64,000 bases of DNA from the NCBI GenBank assembly GCA_028554795.2, contig CM068830.1, forward strand, positions 114,899,214-114,963,213, read 5' to 3'. Each line of letters begins with the position of its first letter. Positions within the stretch are counted from its first letter, which is position 1. This document shows, one piece after another, positions 15,620 through 30,389 of this stretch. The translations under genes and the position numbers were made by a program. The DNA is from Sinohyriopsis cumingii (taxonomy: Eukaryota > Mollusca > Bivalvia > Unionida > Unionidae). The notes below the pieces were generated by a model. It did not search any database. It was not told where the DNA came from and was given only the letters and a program-made list of their open reading frames with translations.

Positions 15620-18600
15620 CGAAAATGCAAATTAAATAGGTAAAATGATTTAAGATACCTGTTTAGAACACATTTACTAAAAATAGTGTCTACGATTTAT
15701 AAGGATGTGTATAAATCAAACGAAGTCATCTTCTGAGATGTTTATGATAATATTCTGAAATGTGGTCAATCAAATATTGTATGACTGTAATGCAATCAAA
15801 CTGTACGTATTGATAGCTATCATAATCCTATAATATAATATGTATTGACACTATTTCCACTCCTAATTCGACGAAATCGTATCATTCCATCTTACAATTT
15901 CTGCTAGTTCTTGAAGTCTTTTAAAATTCGGAATATAATAATATACATTACATTAATAAACATTACAGTGTCAAGATTTCCTATTTATGTAGTCGTCTAG
16001 ATTACAGTTTCTCATAAGTGAAATCGTAATTTTCAAAATGGCAGTTTTCATAAATCTTATAATGTTCTCTACATTATTAGCTAAGTACATGTGACATGTT
16101 AGTAGGAAAATTGCTTATACTATATAAATCAACCCAAGATTTCTTAGGTTTAAACGAAATGAAATCAAATCTTCCAATTGTAAACGGGATATCTTGTAAC
16201 CATGCAAATCAGGATTAAAACTGCTACGCAGATCACATACCTTTACATTTTCCTCTAGATTTACATTCATTGTCTCACCTGACCTTTAAACTATATATAG
16301 CTATTATGCCATCTCAAGACATGACCATGATATGATTGATATGATTTTTAAACTCGTTTTCCATTACTTTGCACTCATTTTGCCAATTTCAGTTGTCCGC
16401 TGTTAATTTATTCGGACAATGTGTTTCAAATTTCGAGACACTTTGATATATCAGTTGTTTTGTTTTGTTTTGTTTTTTATTTTATTTTTAGGATTAGGGT
16501 CTTTCCGTGACCTACTTGGTCTAACATTGAAATAATGCCTATAGCCACGATGACTCTCCATGAGTTGTGTAAAAAAATTATATTTTCTCTCTTAGAAATT
16601 ATAATCCACCTATTCTAATCATATTTAGACGTTACATTAACCATTGTACTTAGTAATCAATATATATCGGAGAACCATTAATAAAGCTGATAGACAACGT
16701 GGAATATGTATCAGTTGAAATGATGAACCGATGTAGTTATAAAGGTGTAATATAAACAACCTCGACAGATAAATGACTGTTGAAACAAATAATGAAAACA
16801 TTAAAGTAATAGAAACGACACTGAAATGCTAAAACAAGTATAAAATCATGATCTTTTTTCGAAAGCAAGACAAAAAGATTTGTAGTAAACTTTACACCAA
16901 TGCGAAAGAAATTTGCAGATAATTAGTTGATTATATATTGTCTGCTTTTATCTTCAAATATGGATACATCAAATAAATATCAAGCCTAACATACCCATTA
17001 AAATTATCCAAAAATGAAAACGTAAGCAACAAATATGATAAGGAACTAATGGCTTCTAATTTGACATCACATACATAGCTTCGTCATGAGCATTCGCGCA
17101 AGCAGTAACTAACATGGACAAAATACATATTTAGTTTTTCAGTTATTTATGAATTACAATAACATTAAATATCTTCTTATACAAAAGGGATTTGATTCAC
17201 CTTACTTCAGTATTGGTAGCTGAAGAGAGCAAGGAGATCTTTGTTACCGTATTGATATTTTAAAGTAGTAAAACATGTCTATATAATGTGTCGATTAAAG
17301 ATAAAGAGAGAGTTCCTTGAGATATATGGAAATAATAAAAGTATAATTGCACAATGTGAAAATTATTCATCCATTACGCTTGATGGCATAAACCACCACC
17401 TTTATACCACTGTATAACCTCTTAATAGTTGTATGCATATATCAGGGATGAAAAATATATACTGTTGAGACAAAGGTGATCGAAATAGCAGTGTTGAGAC
17501 TTTCTGAGATTCAGCTGACCAAAAGTTCAATAGTGTTTCGAACAGTTTCATCGATGAACATTCGTTATGTACATATTTCGGCAAACTAATACACATTAAT
17601 TTCGGCGAAGGCTCGAAGACTTTAAAACACAGTTTAAGTGATTTGAACAATCATCCTAATTATATATATTTGCTTTTTCCAAAATAAGAAGGCTTCCACG
17701 TATGATGTCAAAACCAGCTGCATGTGTTTTGAGCAAAACAAGTAACACATAATATTAAGTTACAAAATGCAAGTCCTCAAATTAAGCATCTGATAGAAAC
17801 GGAATTACTGAAGATGTCATTGGATTTTTTTAAAAAATGACATTTTGTACTCTATTCGGCAAGCTATATGCATGCTTTTGTTTCACATAAAAAATATATA
17901 CTTTTATTTGTGAAATTAAGTGGATCGCAATTTCTAGACCTGTCAAATGCTATAGAATTCCTCTTCAAATGCCTATTTCAGGTTTTCGAAAATTTATTAT
18001 TATTTATTATTATTTATAAAAAGAAGTTTCCTCGTTGTCCTACATGATCGACCCTGGAAAAATACCAATATAATTATCGAAAAGAGACTTTAATTTTATA
18101 ATATTATTGCATGACTTACTGTCATTGATGTGCAAAAAGTGGTTCGATAATCCGAGTCAGGTGCAAGAGTAACTGTTGTTTTCAAGAAAATAAAACCTGG
18201 TAATAGAATGACAAAAGAAATAGAGGAACTTACGCGAAAATATATAGGCTAAGGACTTTTATCAGACCATGTTTCACATCCGAAAGACAAAACTGTTTTA
18301 TTAGGCCATGATTATAAATATAATGTAATTTAAGATTTGGTTGATATTGTCTAATGAAATGAACTTAATCCATCACTTTAGTATTAATGAATAAATAATT
18401 TGTAAAAAAGGCAATACAAAATGAATGATAACGCTATGGACTAAAACAACAAAGAATCGTTATTGACAAAAGATCCCTAAAGTTTGATTTGTTTAAATGA
18501 CAAGAAAAAGGCGTAATCACCCAGAAAAGGTCATAGCAGAGTTTTTGTTACTGCTATATTATTGAACGCAAGATGGAAAATTATAAGTCTAATGGTTCTC

Positions 18601-18825
18601 TGAATGCTGGATAAAAAAAAAAGTTCGCATGCGAAGTTGAAATTGACGTTATAGCAAAGATGATGATTAAGCGAACAGATTAGCAGAAACATATTGCTCA
18701 GATGTGGTTTGCGCAGTGTAAAAACGTTTTTAAACACTTCTATTTCACAGTTCTTATAAAGGCCATTACAATTATGTCGTGATTTCATGGAGGACGGAGT
18801 GAGGCTGCTGTATTAAATATCATAC
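14806..18825 (-). other. Intron
   Basis: A 4-kb AT-rich intron. It holds a (TCTA)n/(TA)n tract at 15,536-15,617; no other feature was recognised. Confidence 0.5.
15536..15617. repeat. (TCTA)n then (TA)n microsatellite
   Basis: About 11 TCTA units run into about 18 TA units. Confidence 0.95.
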
Positions 18826-19155
18826 CCAATTCAACTAGTTGAAATCTATATTCCGTTGTGTCGATCAAGTTCTGTAACACAATCGTATAGTTGTTGAAAT
18901 CTTCCTGTGTCAGATTCCTGAACAATGTGTGAACGTTATGAGCCCGTAAAGTAACCTTCATGCCATGCATCTTGAAGTCCACTATTGCTTTGAGGATGTA
19001 TGTGTTTACGTTGCTGGTGTTTGCAAGTAGCTTGCCTTTTCTCTTGATCTTAAAACTCTCTATAGCAGGGTCACTGTAGAATGAAATGGATATATTTAAA
19101 GACCGACCCATTTCACCTGCAAATACCGAGTTTTCTGTCAAAATGGTTGGTAATC
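18826..19155 (-). CDS. Exon: Ig-like domain without the usual Cys pair
   Basis: A 330-base exon, phase 1-1, between TTTTTCTTCCAG (acceptor) and G/GTATGA (donor, 18821-18825). The opening LPTILTENSVFAGEMGRSLNISISF, the central FKIKRKGKLL and the closing NYTIVLQNLIDTTEYRFQLVEL have the strand pattern of an Ig domain. The cysteine positions of strands B and F are occupied by Ile/Ser and Arg/Gln. The ending Thr-Glu-Tyr-x-Phe resembles Ig domains next to FN3 modules. It sits between the Ig exon at 19.8-20.1 kb and the FN3 exon, with matching phases. Confidence 0.7.
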
Positions 19156-19338
19156 CTGGAAGAAAAACAATAATTTATGGCTCAAACATGTTTTAGTTGT
19201 ATAAGTCCAATTTCCTTACCTATCTGTTTTCAGACTCTTTGAAGAATAGCCGTGTATAGCTTTCACGAGTTTCTTTCGATACTTAAAAAAGTAAAACGGT
19301 TAACAGCAACTTTGAAATATGTGTGTAAACCGATATAA

Positions 19339-19341
<3 letters not shown>

Positions 19342-19415
<74 letters not shown>

Positions 19416-19444
19416 TAGACAGACAGACAGAGACAGAGAGAGAG
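19342..19444. repeat. (AT)n, (GA)n, (GACA)n compound microsatellite
   Basis: Three simple repeats abut one another in the short intron between two Ig exons. Confidence 0.95.
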
Positions 19445-19770
19445 AATTATAAATATACACCAGACAGAACTGTGTAGATAGATGCGAATTAATTACTAGG
19501 TCGTCATGCGAGTGTGTGTGCTACACGCAAATGCCTATAGCACCGATTAAGTAGCACCATGTTTGGTGATGTGTGCTTAGTCGTGATGGAATATGGGCTG
19601 GTGTGCAGGCATGGCGAAGGGCTCCCTTTACCGTAGAGTACGAATTAAAAATTCACTAACCTGTACAATAGTATTATTTGTATTAATGATCTTAATGTAA
19701 ACGGTTATTAAACTTGAATAAGAATTTTTTTTCTAAGTATGATTGCATAGCCTAATTAGGCATAGAGTAC

Positions 19771-20070
19771 CTGTCACATGAAGATTTTCATAGCCTGACT
19801 GTTTGATTTGTCCATTAGCTCCCGCAATGCCGTTGCTGGCAGAGCAGACATATGTACCCATGTTCTCCAACGACAACCTGTATAATATTAGTGTGTTATG
19901 GGTTAAATTAGATTTGCCCTGTATACCGGTCCTGATCACAACATCTCCCCACGTATGGACCCATGAAGAAAACGTATTTTCTGCAGGTACACCCTTAGCC
20001 TCACAGACGATGACACCTGTCTCGTGTTGCAGTGTTGACCCTGCGCTACGGACAACAATTTCAGGAGCGT
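19771..20070 (-). CDS. Exon: Ig domain
   Basis: A 300-base exon, phase 1-1, between TTAATTTCCAG and G/GTACTC (19765-19770). The Ig core is clear: first Cys in GVIVCEAKGVP, Trp in FSSWVHTWGD, and the strand F signature ENMGTYVCSASNGIAG with the second Cys. The domain ends ENLHVTG. It resembles I-set domains of adhesion proteins and gives one exon per domain. The 615-base intron after it (19,156-19,770) holds only the compound microsatellite. Confidence 0.85.
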
Positions 20071-22281
20071 CTGGAAATTAAACATGAAATAAGATGATGT
20101 TACTATTGGTCATTGGATATCTGCGTTTCATTTACATATGTGAGGATAAGTCTGATTTTCAGACCTTTGACAGTGCAGTAATATTACAATGATACCTTAA
20201 TGTTCAGATCATCACAGGACTATAATTATTGATTTTTTTAAAAAGAAAAACACAAGTTGATATGATGTATAATCCATACTTGAGCAACGTTTCTTCACAT
20301 CCAACATGCGCAAATGCAAATACATTTCGCTGAGATCTCTCTGAGACTTGACTGGCAAAGATAAATGTTTAACTTATATTAGTTTTTTTGTGCCAATGCA
20401 TGGTACCACTAGCATTTTGTAAGGGGATCTCTTCAATCTCCTAATTTGTTTTCGTACCTTAAAGTCATTTCAATTATGATTGAAAATGTCTGCACAACTA
20501 TATTCCTGCGTTATTAAGTATTACTCGATATAGGAAAATATATATTTTATGTTAGCGTAATGAACATAAACATGGCAGATCAAAAGTAGATCTTCTTTAA
20601 GTCGTAAAACGAATAGTGCTGACTTACTTTCAAATTAAATTTACAAAACACGTGTAACTGAGTTCTTTGTCGTTATCAGGGTGAATTTGATTCTATGTAT
20701 AAAATTCACTTCTAAATATGCTTCATTCAACTTAAAGTAAATGTCTTCGGTATTAAAAAAAATGAAAATCAAATTATATTCCTATCTCAATACGATAGAC
20801 TCAGTCGATTTAATTTAGATATTGAACCTAATATGAAATTATGATTAGGAAATTAATTCAGTCCTCATTTGTGGAGTGATGTGTTTTAATAAGGGTTCTT
20901 TGGCTATAAGATTAAGACACATTTACATTAGCCTAACATTGCTTCCCAAACAGTTTTCTTGACAAAAATGCAAGTAGTACAGATGTATTAATCCTGGTCC
21001 ATACAATTCGTATAAACTGGTTTAAGCTAGCCAAGCGGTTTTTCAATTTAAAATCTCATGCAATAATATTTCTGGATCAAGCATAGCTATTGAGCACCAA
21101 TACGTACTCTGACCATACATTACATACATAGGTATATTCCGAATGACGTAAAGGTGAGTCAATGTATATATTAGCATTAGTTCCCTAAACACTATACATA
21201 TGAGAAGTGTTACCGTTATGTGCATAAAGAGATTAAACATTTCACACGTTAGTACATCCCCTGACCAAATCAGTAATTTTCTCATCAAATTAAGTATCGT
21301 TTACCCCCATTCTATATTTTGGCTTATGATTGTTTTAACTAATATACTGAACTGATAAATCTGTTTACCTAATTCAAAGTTTACATTCGTCCGTTTGTGT
21401 TGTAAACTTTTGTTCTAAATAAGCGAAATGTGTTTTTAAAACATTCGTCCCTGTGTATTTTTAAGTATTGTTAACTTGCACCACACGGATGTTACTAACA
21501 ACATAGTGATAAACATATTCCTTCGCATTTGAATTTGTTTACTCAAACTCAGCATGTAACTTATTGCATGAGGCTAAAAATAACATCTTATATCGCTAGA
21601 ATTTCCAATATATAAATTATATACCTTTTCTCGAAACATTAAACGTGTTTTAATAATGTTTATATTGTTTTTGATATGATATGTTTTATTATCGCTCGTA
21701 ATTCATTCTTCGTGGGCTTCTGGTAATTAATGTCAGCAGTTACTTTATGTTGTTCCAGCCTGTCATTATAAAATTACATATTACCATTTAATTTCATTGT
21801 CATTGCATTTGACCGATTTATTCAAATCCTTCCATAATTATTCGAACTGCGATTTGTAAAATAATGTATTCTTCAAAACTAATTTCTGCATTCCATACAA
21901 GAAGACGTGTTCATTAGCTTTTAGTATTTGCTCGATCGGTTGAATATGTTGTTCAACGATTATTAAGTCAAGTACTCCTTCTCTCATTAGTTTCAAGCCA
22001 TATACTGGACACAGTAATGAATATTGCTTGGGACAATTCATGTGCACGTGATATCTTCTCCTGTTCTCATCTATCTGATTTTGTAAATGTTAGATTTTCC
22101 AAGATTTTTCATGGTTACTCTAACCCACATCAATGTTTTACAAACTGTTATCAAATATTATCTTACGTATTTGAGTATCAATTCGTTTTGGTACAAACGT
22201 TACAGCAGGTGTAAAAAAAATTGTCTATTGCATCTAACAGTTTCTATGCTAATCATCGGACACAAACATGGTATAAATCAC
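20071..22281 (-). other. Intron
   Basis: AT-rich; nothing recognised. Confidence 0.5.
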
Positions 22282-22365
22282 CTGCATAGCCTGAAAACCT
22301 ATAGAAATTCCCATCTTCATCTCTGATGTTGAGATTCTCCCTGTCAAATGTACCCTTAGTAATGG
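22282..22365 (-). CDS. Candidate 84-base exon of the Ig gene
   Basis: Phase 1-1 and 28 codons, between ACTGTAAG (a weak acceptor; the polypyrimidine tract is poor) and GCAG/GTGATT (donor, 22276-22281). The translation (TFDRENLNIRDEDGNFYRF, then SGYAG) has an FSG ending like that of the 50.4-kb exon. The phase fits both neighbours. It is too short to be a domain alone, so it may be a linker or an insertion between Ig domains. It is listed because length, phase and sequence agree. Confidence 0.4.
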
Positions 22366-25300
22366 CTTACAGTGATTATTAGGATTAGATGAGGCATGGT
22401 GTTCATGACAAATAGTGGGCGAAGACTCTGGTAAACAGGAAAAAAGTATTTGGATTTTTTTATTCTTATTAATATTTTTAGATATTATATTGACTTTTGT
22501 TTCCAAAGACTTTGAATTGTGCCTGATAATATACGCAGTGTAATAGTTCCACGGATTGTTTTAAACACTTAAAATACTGTACACATTCAATATCTACATG
22601 CTTTCACTGCTGCAGTCTCTTAGGACTTTATGGTCTTAAATTTAGTAACACAACGACCAGAAACTACAAAGTTCATGAAAATCAACAAATAAATGCTTTG
22701 ATCTAAGATGCAAAATGAAAGGAAAGAGGAACATACATTATAGTGAATTCAATACCATTAAAGCCTATGCCTTCTCTGAAAAGTCCAAAGGTATAGAAGT
22801 GTTCCGAATGAATAACAGTCTTGAATGAGATTTAAGTGCCAACAGTCGTGACACAAAAATGACATAATCCAGAATGTCCTTGAATGAATTTACAATAATC
22901 GCCAATGGATGATTGAGTCCTAAAGGTAAATGAGCATTTGTAATTCCAACGAATAAGATTTCAAATTAATGATTGATCTCACAACATATCTGAATATAAT
23001 ATTAAATATTGAACAGAAAACAGACATAACTTAAGGGAGGAATGAAGTAATTATGTTTATCATAACATTATCTAAATATCTAAGACACAATAACATAAAC
23101 AGGACTATTGTTTAAAGTTAGCTTATTGAATGATCTACATTTCAAACAAAACTAGATCTTGAGCTCAAGTATCAGTAAACAATATATTTATAACTTGAAA
23201 ACTTGTCAAACAAGAATCATGTAGACAATACAATTTTCACGAGAAAAATAATGTTCTGAACCCGAATCTAATTAAACATTTTAAAAATAAAAGTTATATT
23301 AAAAATATATTTTAGTTAGGTAGGCCCAAACTTCCACTCTCAACTACGAAATTGAAGCATACAATAACTGTTAAATCTACATAATAGGTAATTTCCCCTT
23401 TGACTCTAGTCTTTTACATTTCGCAATTTTAAGAAATATAGGAAAATTTAACAATCTTCGTGTCGTTAATGTACAATGAATATTGCTTTTAGTTTGCTAT
23501 TAGTGTGCTGAAAACAGTGGAATAATTTCCAACTATACATATTCTATTCCACGATATGAATACTTTCCTGTCTATGCCCTGAATTGGATTTCGAAAAGAG
23601 TTCTTTCAAAGGATGTTAGTCTATTGCAGAAACGTTCTTGATTTAGTAAGTAACAAATCTTATTAAACGCCGTATGCTTCATTAGTCAATTGTGAAAAAA
23701 CAAAAATTAATTGGGTAATTCTCAACAATTTATATCGGTGCTAGATCTCTCGTAACTGTCAAGAAATTTTCAAACACATGCTATACAGAACAGTAAGTAC
23801 AATGCTTAATATTACATAGTAAATTATATTGATGATACTTTTATCTTCTGTCGTCATCTTATTGTTTATCTAATCTCATTGCTTTGTGTTGAGTTAGTGT
23901 TTGTGTATATAAAGACATTGTTTTGAACAGGCTTTCTTATTTGTTCATCTAAAACTTAGACATAACTTTAGTTTGAACCAAGTGAACGCGCTATATAACA
24001 CTAGTGAATTGCGCTATTTTTGATATATTTCAGCATCTTAGAAAGAAAAAAAGAGCCGTCGTGTTTGTCTTTTTTTTCTTCTTCTTCTTGAAACTGAGCT
24101 TAGAAATTGATTAATTACTGTAAACCTTCACTTTATCATCCTGTTACAAGTCTATGCTCTTACAATAAGTAACAGAAAAGAGTGAAGAAAACAAGCATTT
24201 TAAAATTTAACAGATATTTTATTTCCCCAAAATACTAAGGAAAATATATAAAAAGAAACCACCAGTATTGCAAATTAAGTCCACAAATAATCCAACAATT
24301 AAATAATACAAGTCCTGTCAATGAAAGGTGCCAGGTTGATCACAGTTCAACACCTGGTGAAATCCAAGAGGGAAGGCAATGACGTCTGTAATAGTCAGCG
24401 TTGTACTGATGTGTCATCAGTCTCTTGTTAGAGAATATTATTCCAATTTTTGAATTTTTTATAATTTCGAAGGAATTTATTTGTCCAATAATTATCAGAG
24501 CACTTATGTATTTCCAGGGAAAAGAATCATTGAATTTCAAAAATTTGAAGAAAATAAAACACTTAGCCCTAACTGGACACAACATAAAACAACTTGATAT
24601 CTCAGGTGTTAAGGCACAACTAATATAATTCTTATCATAACATCAGCTATAAAACGAATTATAACGCAAAACAGATTCCCGGATGTTTCCTTTTTTTGTA
24701 AAGTTGCCTTCACTGGTGATCTTTCAACTTTATTATCCTCATTTATCATTCTGTGTTAGATGTCTTCATATTGGTAACCAAGGAAATGCATCATTCTAGA
24801 TAAGAGCAATTGCAAGATGACCAGTATGTTTATGTACATGTATTCAACAATAGTTTCATATGTAAATGAGTAAATAAAAAAATCACCTTCGTATATATCC
24901 TATCTTTGAAGAAGTCGAAAACTAAATTTTTTTTTACATAGGTATCTGTTGAACATAGCTTTGTAAAGATGCAAACACAAATGAAATGTAAAAGAAATAG
25001 TACTAAACAATCATGGAGTAATGTAACGAGTAAAGTTAAAGACTGCACATAGAAAAGTAACAGGTAAATACTCCAAATAGACAATCATGTTGAAAACTGT
25101 GAAGTAATTGTAATCACAAAAGCACTTTTACTTGCATCGAGTGAGAAAACTAAACCATATACAGTATGTTAATACCATTTCGTCCCTCCTTTTGAATTCT
25201 TGAGCAAGTTAAACAAAACCATGTTCATGGGTGTATATGTCTGATCAATAGCAATAGATAACATATCAGTCGAAAAATGTAATGTACATAATATATAGTG

Positions 25301-27716
25301 ATAACAGGTAAAATAGTAACTTGCCTTTTAAAGGCAAAATTGTAGATCGTAGGAGCATGAACCGATATGGATAGTTTAATTAACTAGGTAATTGGGGACC
25401 GCTACTGTTTAATCGATTTTCAGGTCAGACTTTATCTTATGATAATCAGCTGCTTCATTGTATCGATTACAGCATTTTTATTTAAAGGCGCAAATATTTC
25501 AATACCAAAAGTATCTGGTATACATTGTGAAGCCGACATGTTTTATTTCTACCTTATATTCTTTAAGCATTTTGAAGCAATGTGAATGTTATCAAACCAA
25601 CACAATATGACAAAAGAGGTAATCTCATTTAAAATTATCCAAAATGAATATCCGGATTTGACATATTCCTTTTTCTGTCATGAATGCGATATCGAATTAT
25701 TTTGTACACTGTATTTTGATTGTAAGAAGTATTAAACTTTTTGACCACATCAATATTTCTCCCAGCTGTATTCCAGATTGCGTCTTTTCCCAATGGACCA
25801 TATGTTCTAAAGATCATAACTTTAATTTTATCAAGATTAATAACTAGATTTAAATTATTATAGCAGTCGTGCAAATTATCAAATGAGTGTTTGTAAACCT
25901 ACAACGTTCCCTGAAATAATGCCAAGTCGTCAACAAACAATGCCAAAAATAACCGTTCTGTCTCTTGAACATTTTTAATGCATAACAAAATTGTATCGGC
26001 GATAACACTTCACCTTGTATAAAACCGAATCCATACTCAAAAATGTGAAAGAAGCGATTTAACTGTACTCTAAATAGAACGAAGAAAATTAAAAACTTTG
26101 CCACTGACACCTTGTCTGAAAATATTCAGCCAAGAACCGTTTCTGTAAAATGTGTGAAATGCCCTTTTAAAACCAACAGCAACTCCATAACACATTTTAC
26201 CTTGAGTTAAATATATTTAATCAGACAATATAAAACGAACATGGCATCAGTAGTTAAAGCTCCTTTTTGAGACACAATTATGTGTCGGATAGTTAGTTCA
26301 TTTCCCTTAAACCAGTTGTATATAAATGTTATATATGTAACGTACAATCACTATATATCGAGTGTACATTAAAATTTCCGCATAAAATATTTTTCACAGG
26401 AAAAATCAATCAAACACTCCTACAGCTGAAGAGTTTTCTAGTCTTAAATGGCTTAATCACCTCAAACTACTTTTCTTATTATAAACGTATCCACTGTACA
26501 GTTTTATCAACATACTTTATATTGTGAACTTCTTACTGCTTGTTTCCATTGTCTGCGTTCCAAGGGAATCTGTAGTCAGTTAATACACTAAATGAATCAA
26601 TACTTGGATCTGGTTTCTTCCTTGTTTCCTTTAATCTGAGTAATGTGTGTGCATGGCAAAAGTTTTATTGTATTTATCATAGTTAACTGAATATAGAGTA
26701 TGTAAATGAGTAAATTAATCCAACCTTATGAACCGTTGATTAATCATTGCTATTACAATTTATCATACTAATCGTAATGTTAATGCTAACCATTGCTATT
26801 ATAATTTATCATATTGTCTTTAAGTGTATTATATACATAAACATATTTTCTAAACTTTTGGAGTATGTTAAAATAAAACGAGCAACATTTTGTTCTCTTG
26901 AAAAGTGATCTTCAAATGGAATTTGAAATTGTCAATGTGAATCTCTGGCTCAAACCTGATTAAAAACATTTGAAAGACTTGAATGGTGCAGGATCCGCAC
27001 ATTTATACGAATAAGCACGTATTCAGATAATGAATAAATAAAATATTATCAAATGAAAAAATAATCACGACAGTTTTCAAATTCGAGGAACAAGAACACT
27101 GACGCCTACCCAAGGTTTCTGAAAGGGTGGAAATCCAAGATTATTGCACAGGCAAATTATACATCAGTGGAATGGAACGCCTCATGTAGTGTCACATTTT
27201 ATAGGCGACAATACTTTTGCTTCTTGATGTAATAGCATGCACGTTCTTTATTATTTAGACGTATGTAATATGTGCTATACCCTCAGTATACGTTAAAGAT
27301 ACATGTAAAACAATTCGCTAATTAAATCGTATATGATAAGATATTTAAGATTGTGTTTGTGGCAAGGAATTTATCTGCATTTTGTTTATGTCCCCAATTT
27401 TATCACGGTTTACTACAAAAACAATTATGCTGATGCAATTGATTTCCTTTGTTTGAAATAAGGTTCCATAAATGAAACATTTTGGTACACGCATTTTAAA
27501 TTGTTTATTATAGTAGCTGGAAGCAAATGCCTATTTTATGTTCTCCTGCACAATATTTGCAAAGTTAACATCTTTCATGAAATAACATTGCTAACATAAC
27601 AACATTAAATTTATTCTTGGACAATACTGATGATAATGCTTATCTTTGTTTACCTTGAACCTTGACTTTGCAAAGATGTAAACCTGTCATTTCCCTAAAA
27701 AATGAAATAGACTTAC
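22366..27716 (-). other. Intron
   Basis: A 5.3-kb AT-rich intron. The only content recognised is a reverse-transcriptase relic near 25.6-26.1 kb. Confidence 0.5.
25635..26110 (-). mobile_element. Non-LTR retrotransposon reverse-transcriptase relic
   Basis: Two overlapping frames keep RT landmarks: GFIQGEVLSPIQF (the GxxQGxxLSPxLF motif), then LLTTWHYF where the catalytic YADD would be. The other frame has NLVINLDKIKVMIFR (the LxxNxxKTKxMxF motif) and DAIWNTAGRNIDVVKKF. A frame change separates them and the YADD is lost, so it is inactive. It belongs to a LINE family other than the L2-like copies at 30, 38 and 60 kb. Confidence 0.7.
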
Positions 27717-27971
27717 ATTGCACAAAGAGCTGAAGATGCCTCTGACTTTTCAATATGCCATGCTTGGCAGAGTTGGCTGAGGCCTCACATGTGTATGTCC
27801 CAGTATCACGTCTACTGATGTTATCATATTTCAGCACACTGCCATATTGTTGATCCCTCCATCTGGTTGGGCCAGGTCTGGGTTTTCCAATGGAGTCACA
27901 CTTAATATATACAGACTGACTCTCGTTTACAGTTAAAGTACTGCTGGCATTATAATTAATTATAGGATTAT
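27717..27971 (-). CDS. Exon: Ig domain
   Basis: A 255-base exon, phase 1-1, between TTATTTCAG and T/GTAAGT (27711-27716). Ig features: SVYIKCDSIGKPRPG (first Cys followed by the G-x-P-x-P loop), TRWRD (core Trp), and RRDTGTYTCEASANSAK (strand F with DxGxYxC). The domain closes HLQLFVQC. Length and motif suit an I-set or C2 domain. Confidence 0.88.
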
Positions 27972-28179
27972 CTGAAATAAATGGTGATACGCATGACAAT
28001 AATGGAGTAGGATCACAATGTGCGTTTTAGATTTCAGTTGCTGAGATAGGCCACCTCATTTTACACTCATAACTTTACTGGTGAATTACATGCAAGTGTA
28101 TTATTTAAGTACGCGTATATAATCCCGTGGTGAGAGTCTCGCTGTGAGCCTCTTGCTTACTATAGTAGATGTATGTATG

Positions 28180-28309
<130 letters not shown>

Positions 28310-28695
28310 GTTGAGCAAATAATGAAATCTATCCTCTGGCATGCTTGATCTGTAACATTCAATACGTTGACGCAACCATTGACGTAAGAAAGCGAATTAG
28401 TAATCAGGGAAGTGACATTGGGAACGAAATCACCGTCAGCCAATATAACTTGAAAGTTCATTTAGCCGAGTCGCTCCAGATGTTATCGATCGAATCTAAC
28501 CGTAGGTGGACAGACATAGAACACACAGGTAAGGTACGATGCAAGATGCAAACTCATAGGGATTTGGCCTAAATGAACAAATTTAACTTTCCCATTTCAG
28601 CCTTGAATACTTGCAGCCTGTCAACCGTTTTGCACCCGACGCAATATATACTCGAATATCTACCTAAATATTTATTTTTTTATTATTTTGTTGTC

Positions 28696-28696
<1 letters not shown>

Positions 28697-28740
<44 letters not shown>
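28697..28740. repeat. (ATT)n microsatellite
   Basis: About 14 units. Confidence 0.95.
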
Positions 28741-30323
28741 GATATTGTTGTTTTTGTTTTTGTTGTTGCTGTTGCTATCCATTATTCGGACACGCAATTA
28801 TCCAAATATTTTCCCTTCCGAATTCCCTTGCATAGCCCTACCGGGATATACTTACTGGCGTCTCACCAAATACTCATCGCGCAGTAAAATGGCTCGGTTA
28901 CTAGTCGTTACTATGCATTTTAACAGCACCATTAGCCATCTAACGTGTACCAGATTGGTGTAATGTTGTATAACATTCAGTGCAATATAACTGAATAACG
29001 TAGCGGCATGGATTAATATAGTGAGAGGAAAGATAGACAATATATCATATTAAGGAAAAAAATCTAAATCAAAAAATGATCAGTGACAATAGGTCGTAAT
29101 ACATCTCAAGTTGTATGCCTTGGAAGACGTGAACTGCGCGCAGAACATGCCATAAATAATATTAAATATCTAATTTACTTGCAATGCATTTTGGTACTGG
29201 AGTAAGATCTTGCCTTAAATTTGATATTGGTTAAGGATGGTATCCGTGGCGGTATATCAATGATAAGCCATCGATACACCCGCGAGAACAACCAGACTGT
29301 ATAAAGGTACAGCTGGTGTCCCCAAGCAATTGCATTACGTACTTTATTTATATTGACGCCTACAATCTCTGTAAATAGGGCATGATGCAGCCCATGCCCG
29401 TTGTCGGGTTTTCTTGGATGAATCTCACATATATGGACATTCACAAACAAACCACAGGTGCCACATTGCAGTAATATTGGGAACTTCTTTGAAGTCGACC
29501 TGGATTATTAAGGCGATCTTCAAAGCATCCACAATGATTATCTGTTTTCCCCGGAGGGACGTCATCATGGTGAGATTACGGACGCAAGTATACATAACGC
29601 AACAAGACTGTCCAGAATCTCAGGCCTAAACCCACCTACATTATTCACATAAGAAATATGTAGTTTCAGCTGTTAGTGTTCGTGTGCTGCATTTGTACCG
29701 AGGGCTCTAATTTTAGCCAACTTGCATGAGTGACCGTGTATATTCATATGAATACCGATCTGCGTACCGAAGCAAGCGACTAGTTTGAAAATGACCTTTG
29801 CAAATAATCAACTATTTCAGTTATATAAGCAATTTGACTGCTGTTTCGTAGCTGTTCACAGTAGAAAATGTAAGCAGAAACTGACGAAGCCCACCCAGAT
29901 ATGTCGCCATGACAAAATCGAATCGTTCTGCACCGTTATATTTAAATTGCTTTAAACAGGTAATATTTCGTTGTTGGTGTATATCACCAGATACGATGTG
30001 AACTCGCACATAACATCAGGCATAGCTGTAACCAAATTTGATGCCAACGATTGTCCAGAAGAGCCCTCGCATTCCAGGAAAGTCAATAAGAATGTTTTAC
30101 GAAAAGTAAAAGACAAATGCATGGGCTAACCCAGGGGAGAATTCTGGTGACTTTGACCTATAATGTATTCCAGTTCCATCTGTGGATCGTCAGGATCTGG
30201 TACAAACATCAAGAAACCTGAATGCAATTAGCGGGAGCTTGAGCATTAGGATTTCCGGTACTAAATTTGTGTGGAATGAATCGCGAGCGAAGGCGAATTC
30301 CTGCACACAGCCATCAATGAATC

Positions 30324-30330
<7 letters not shown>

Positions 30331-30386
<56 letters not shown>
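30331..30386. repeat. (AT)n microsatellite at the 5' edge of LINE copy A
   Basis: About 28 AT units directly abut the first LINE base. Confidence 0.95.
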
Positions 30387-30389
<3 letters not shown>

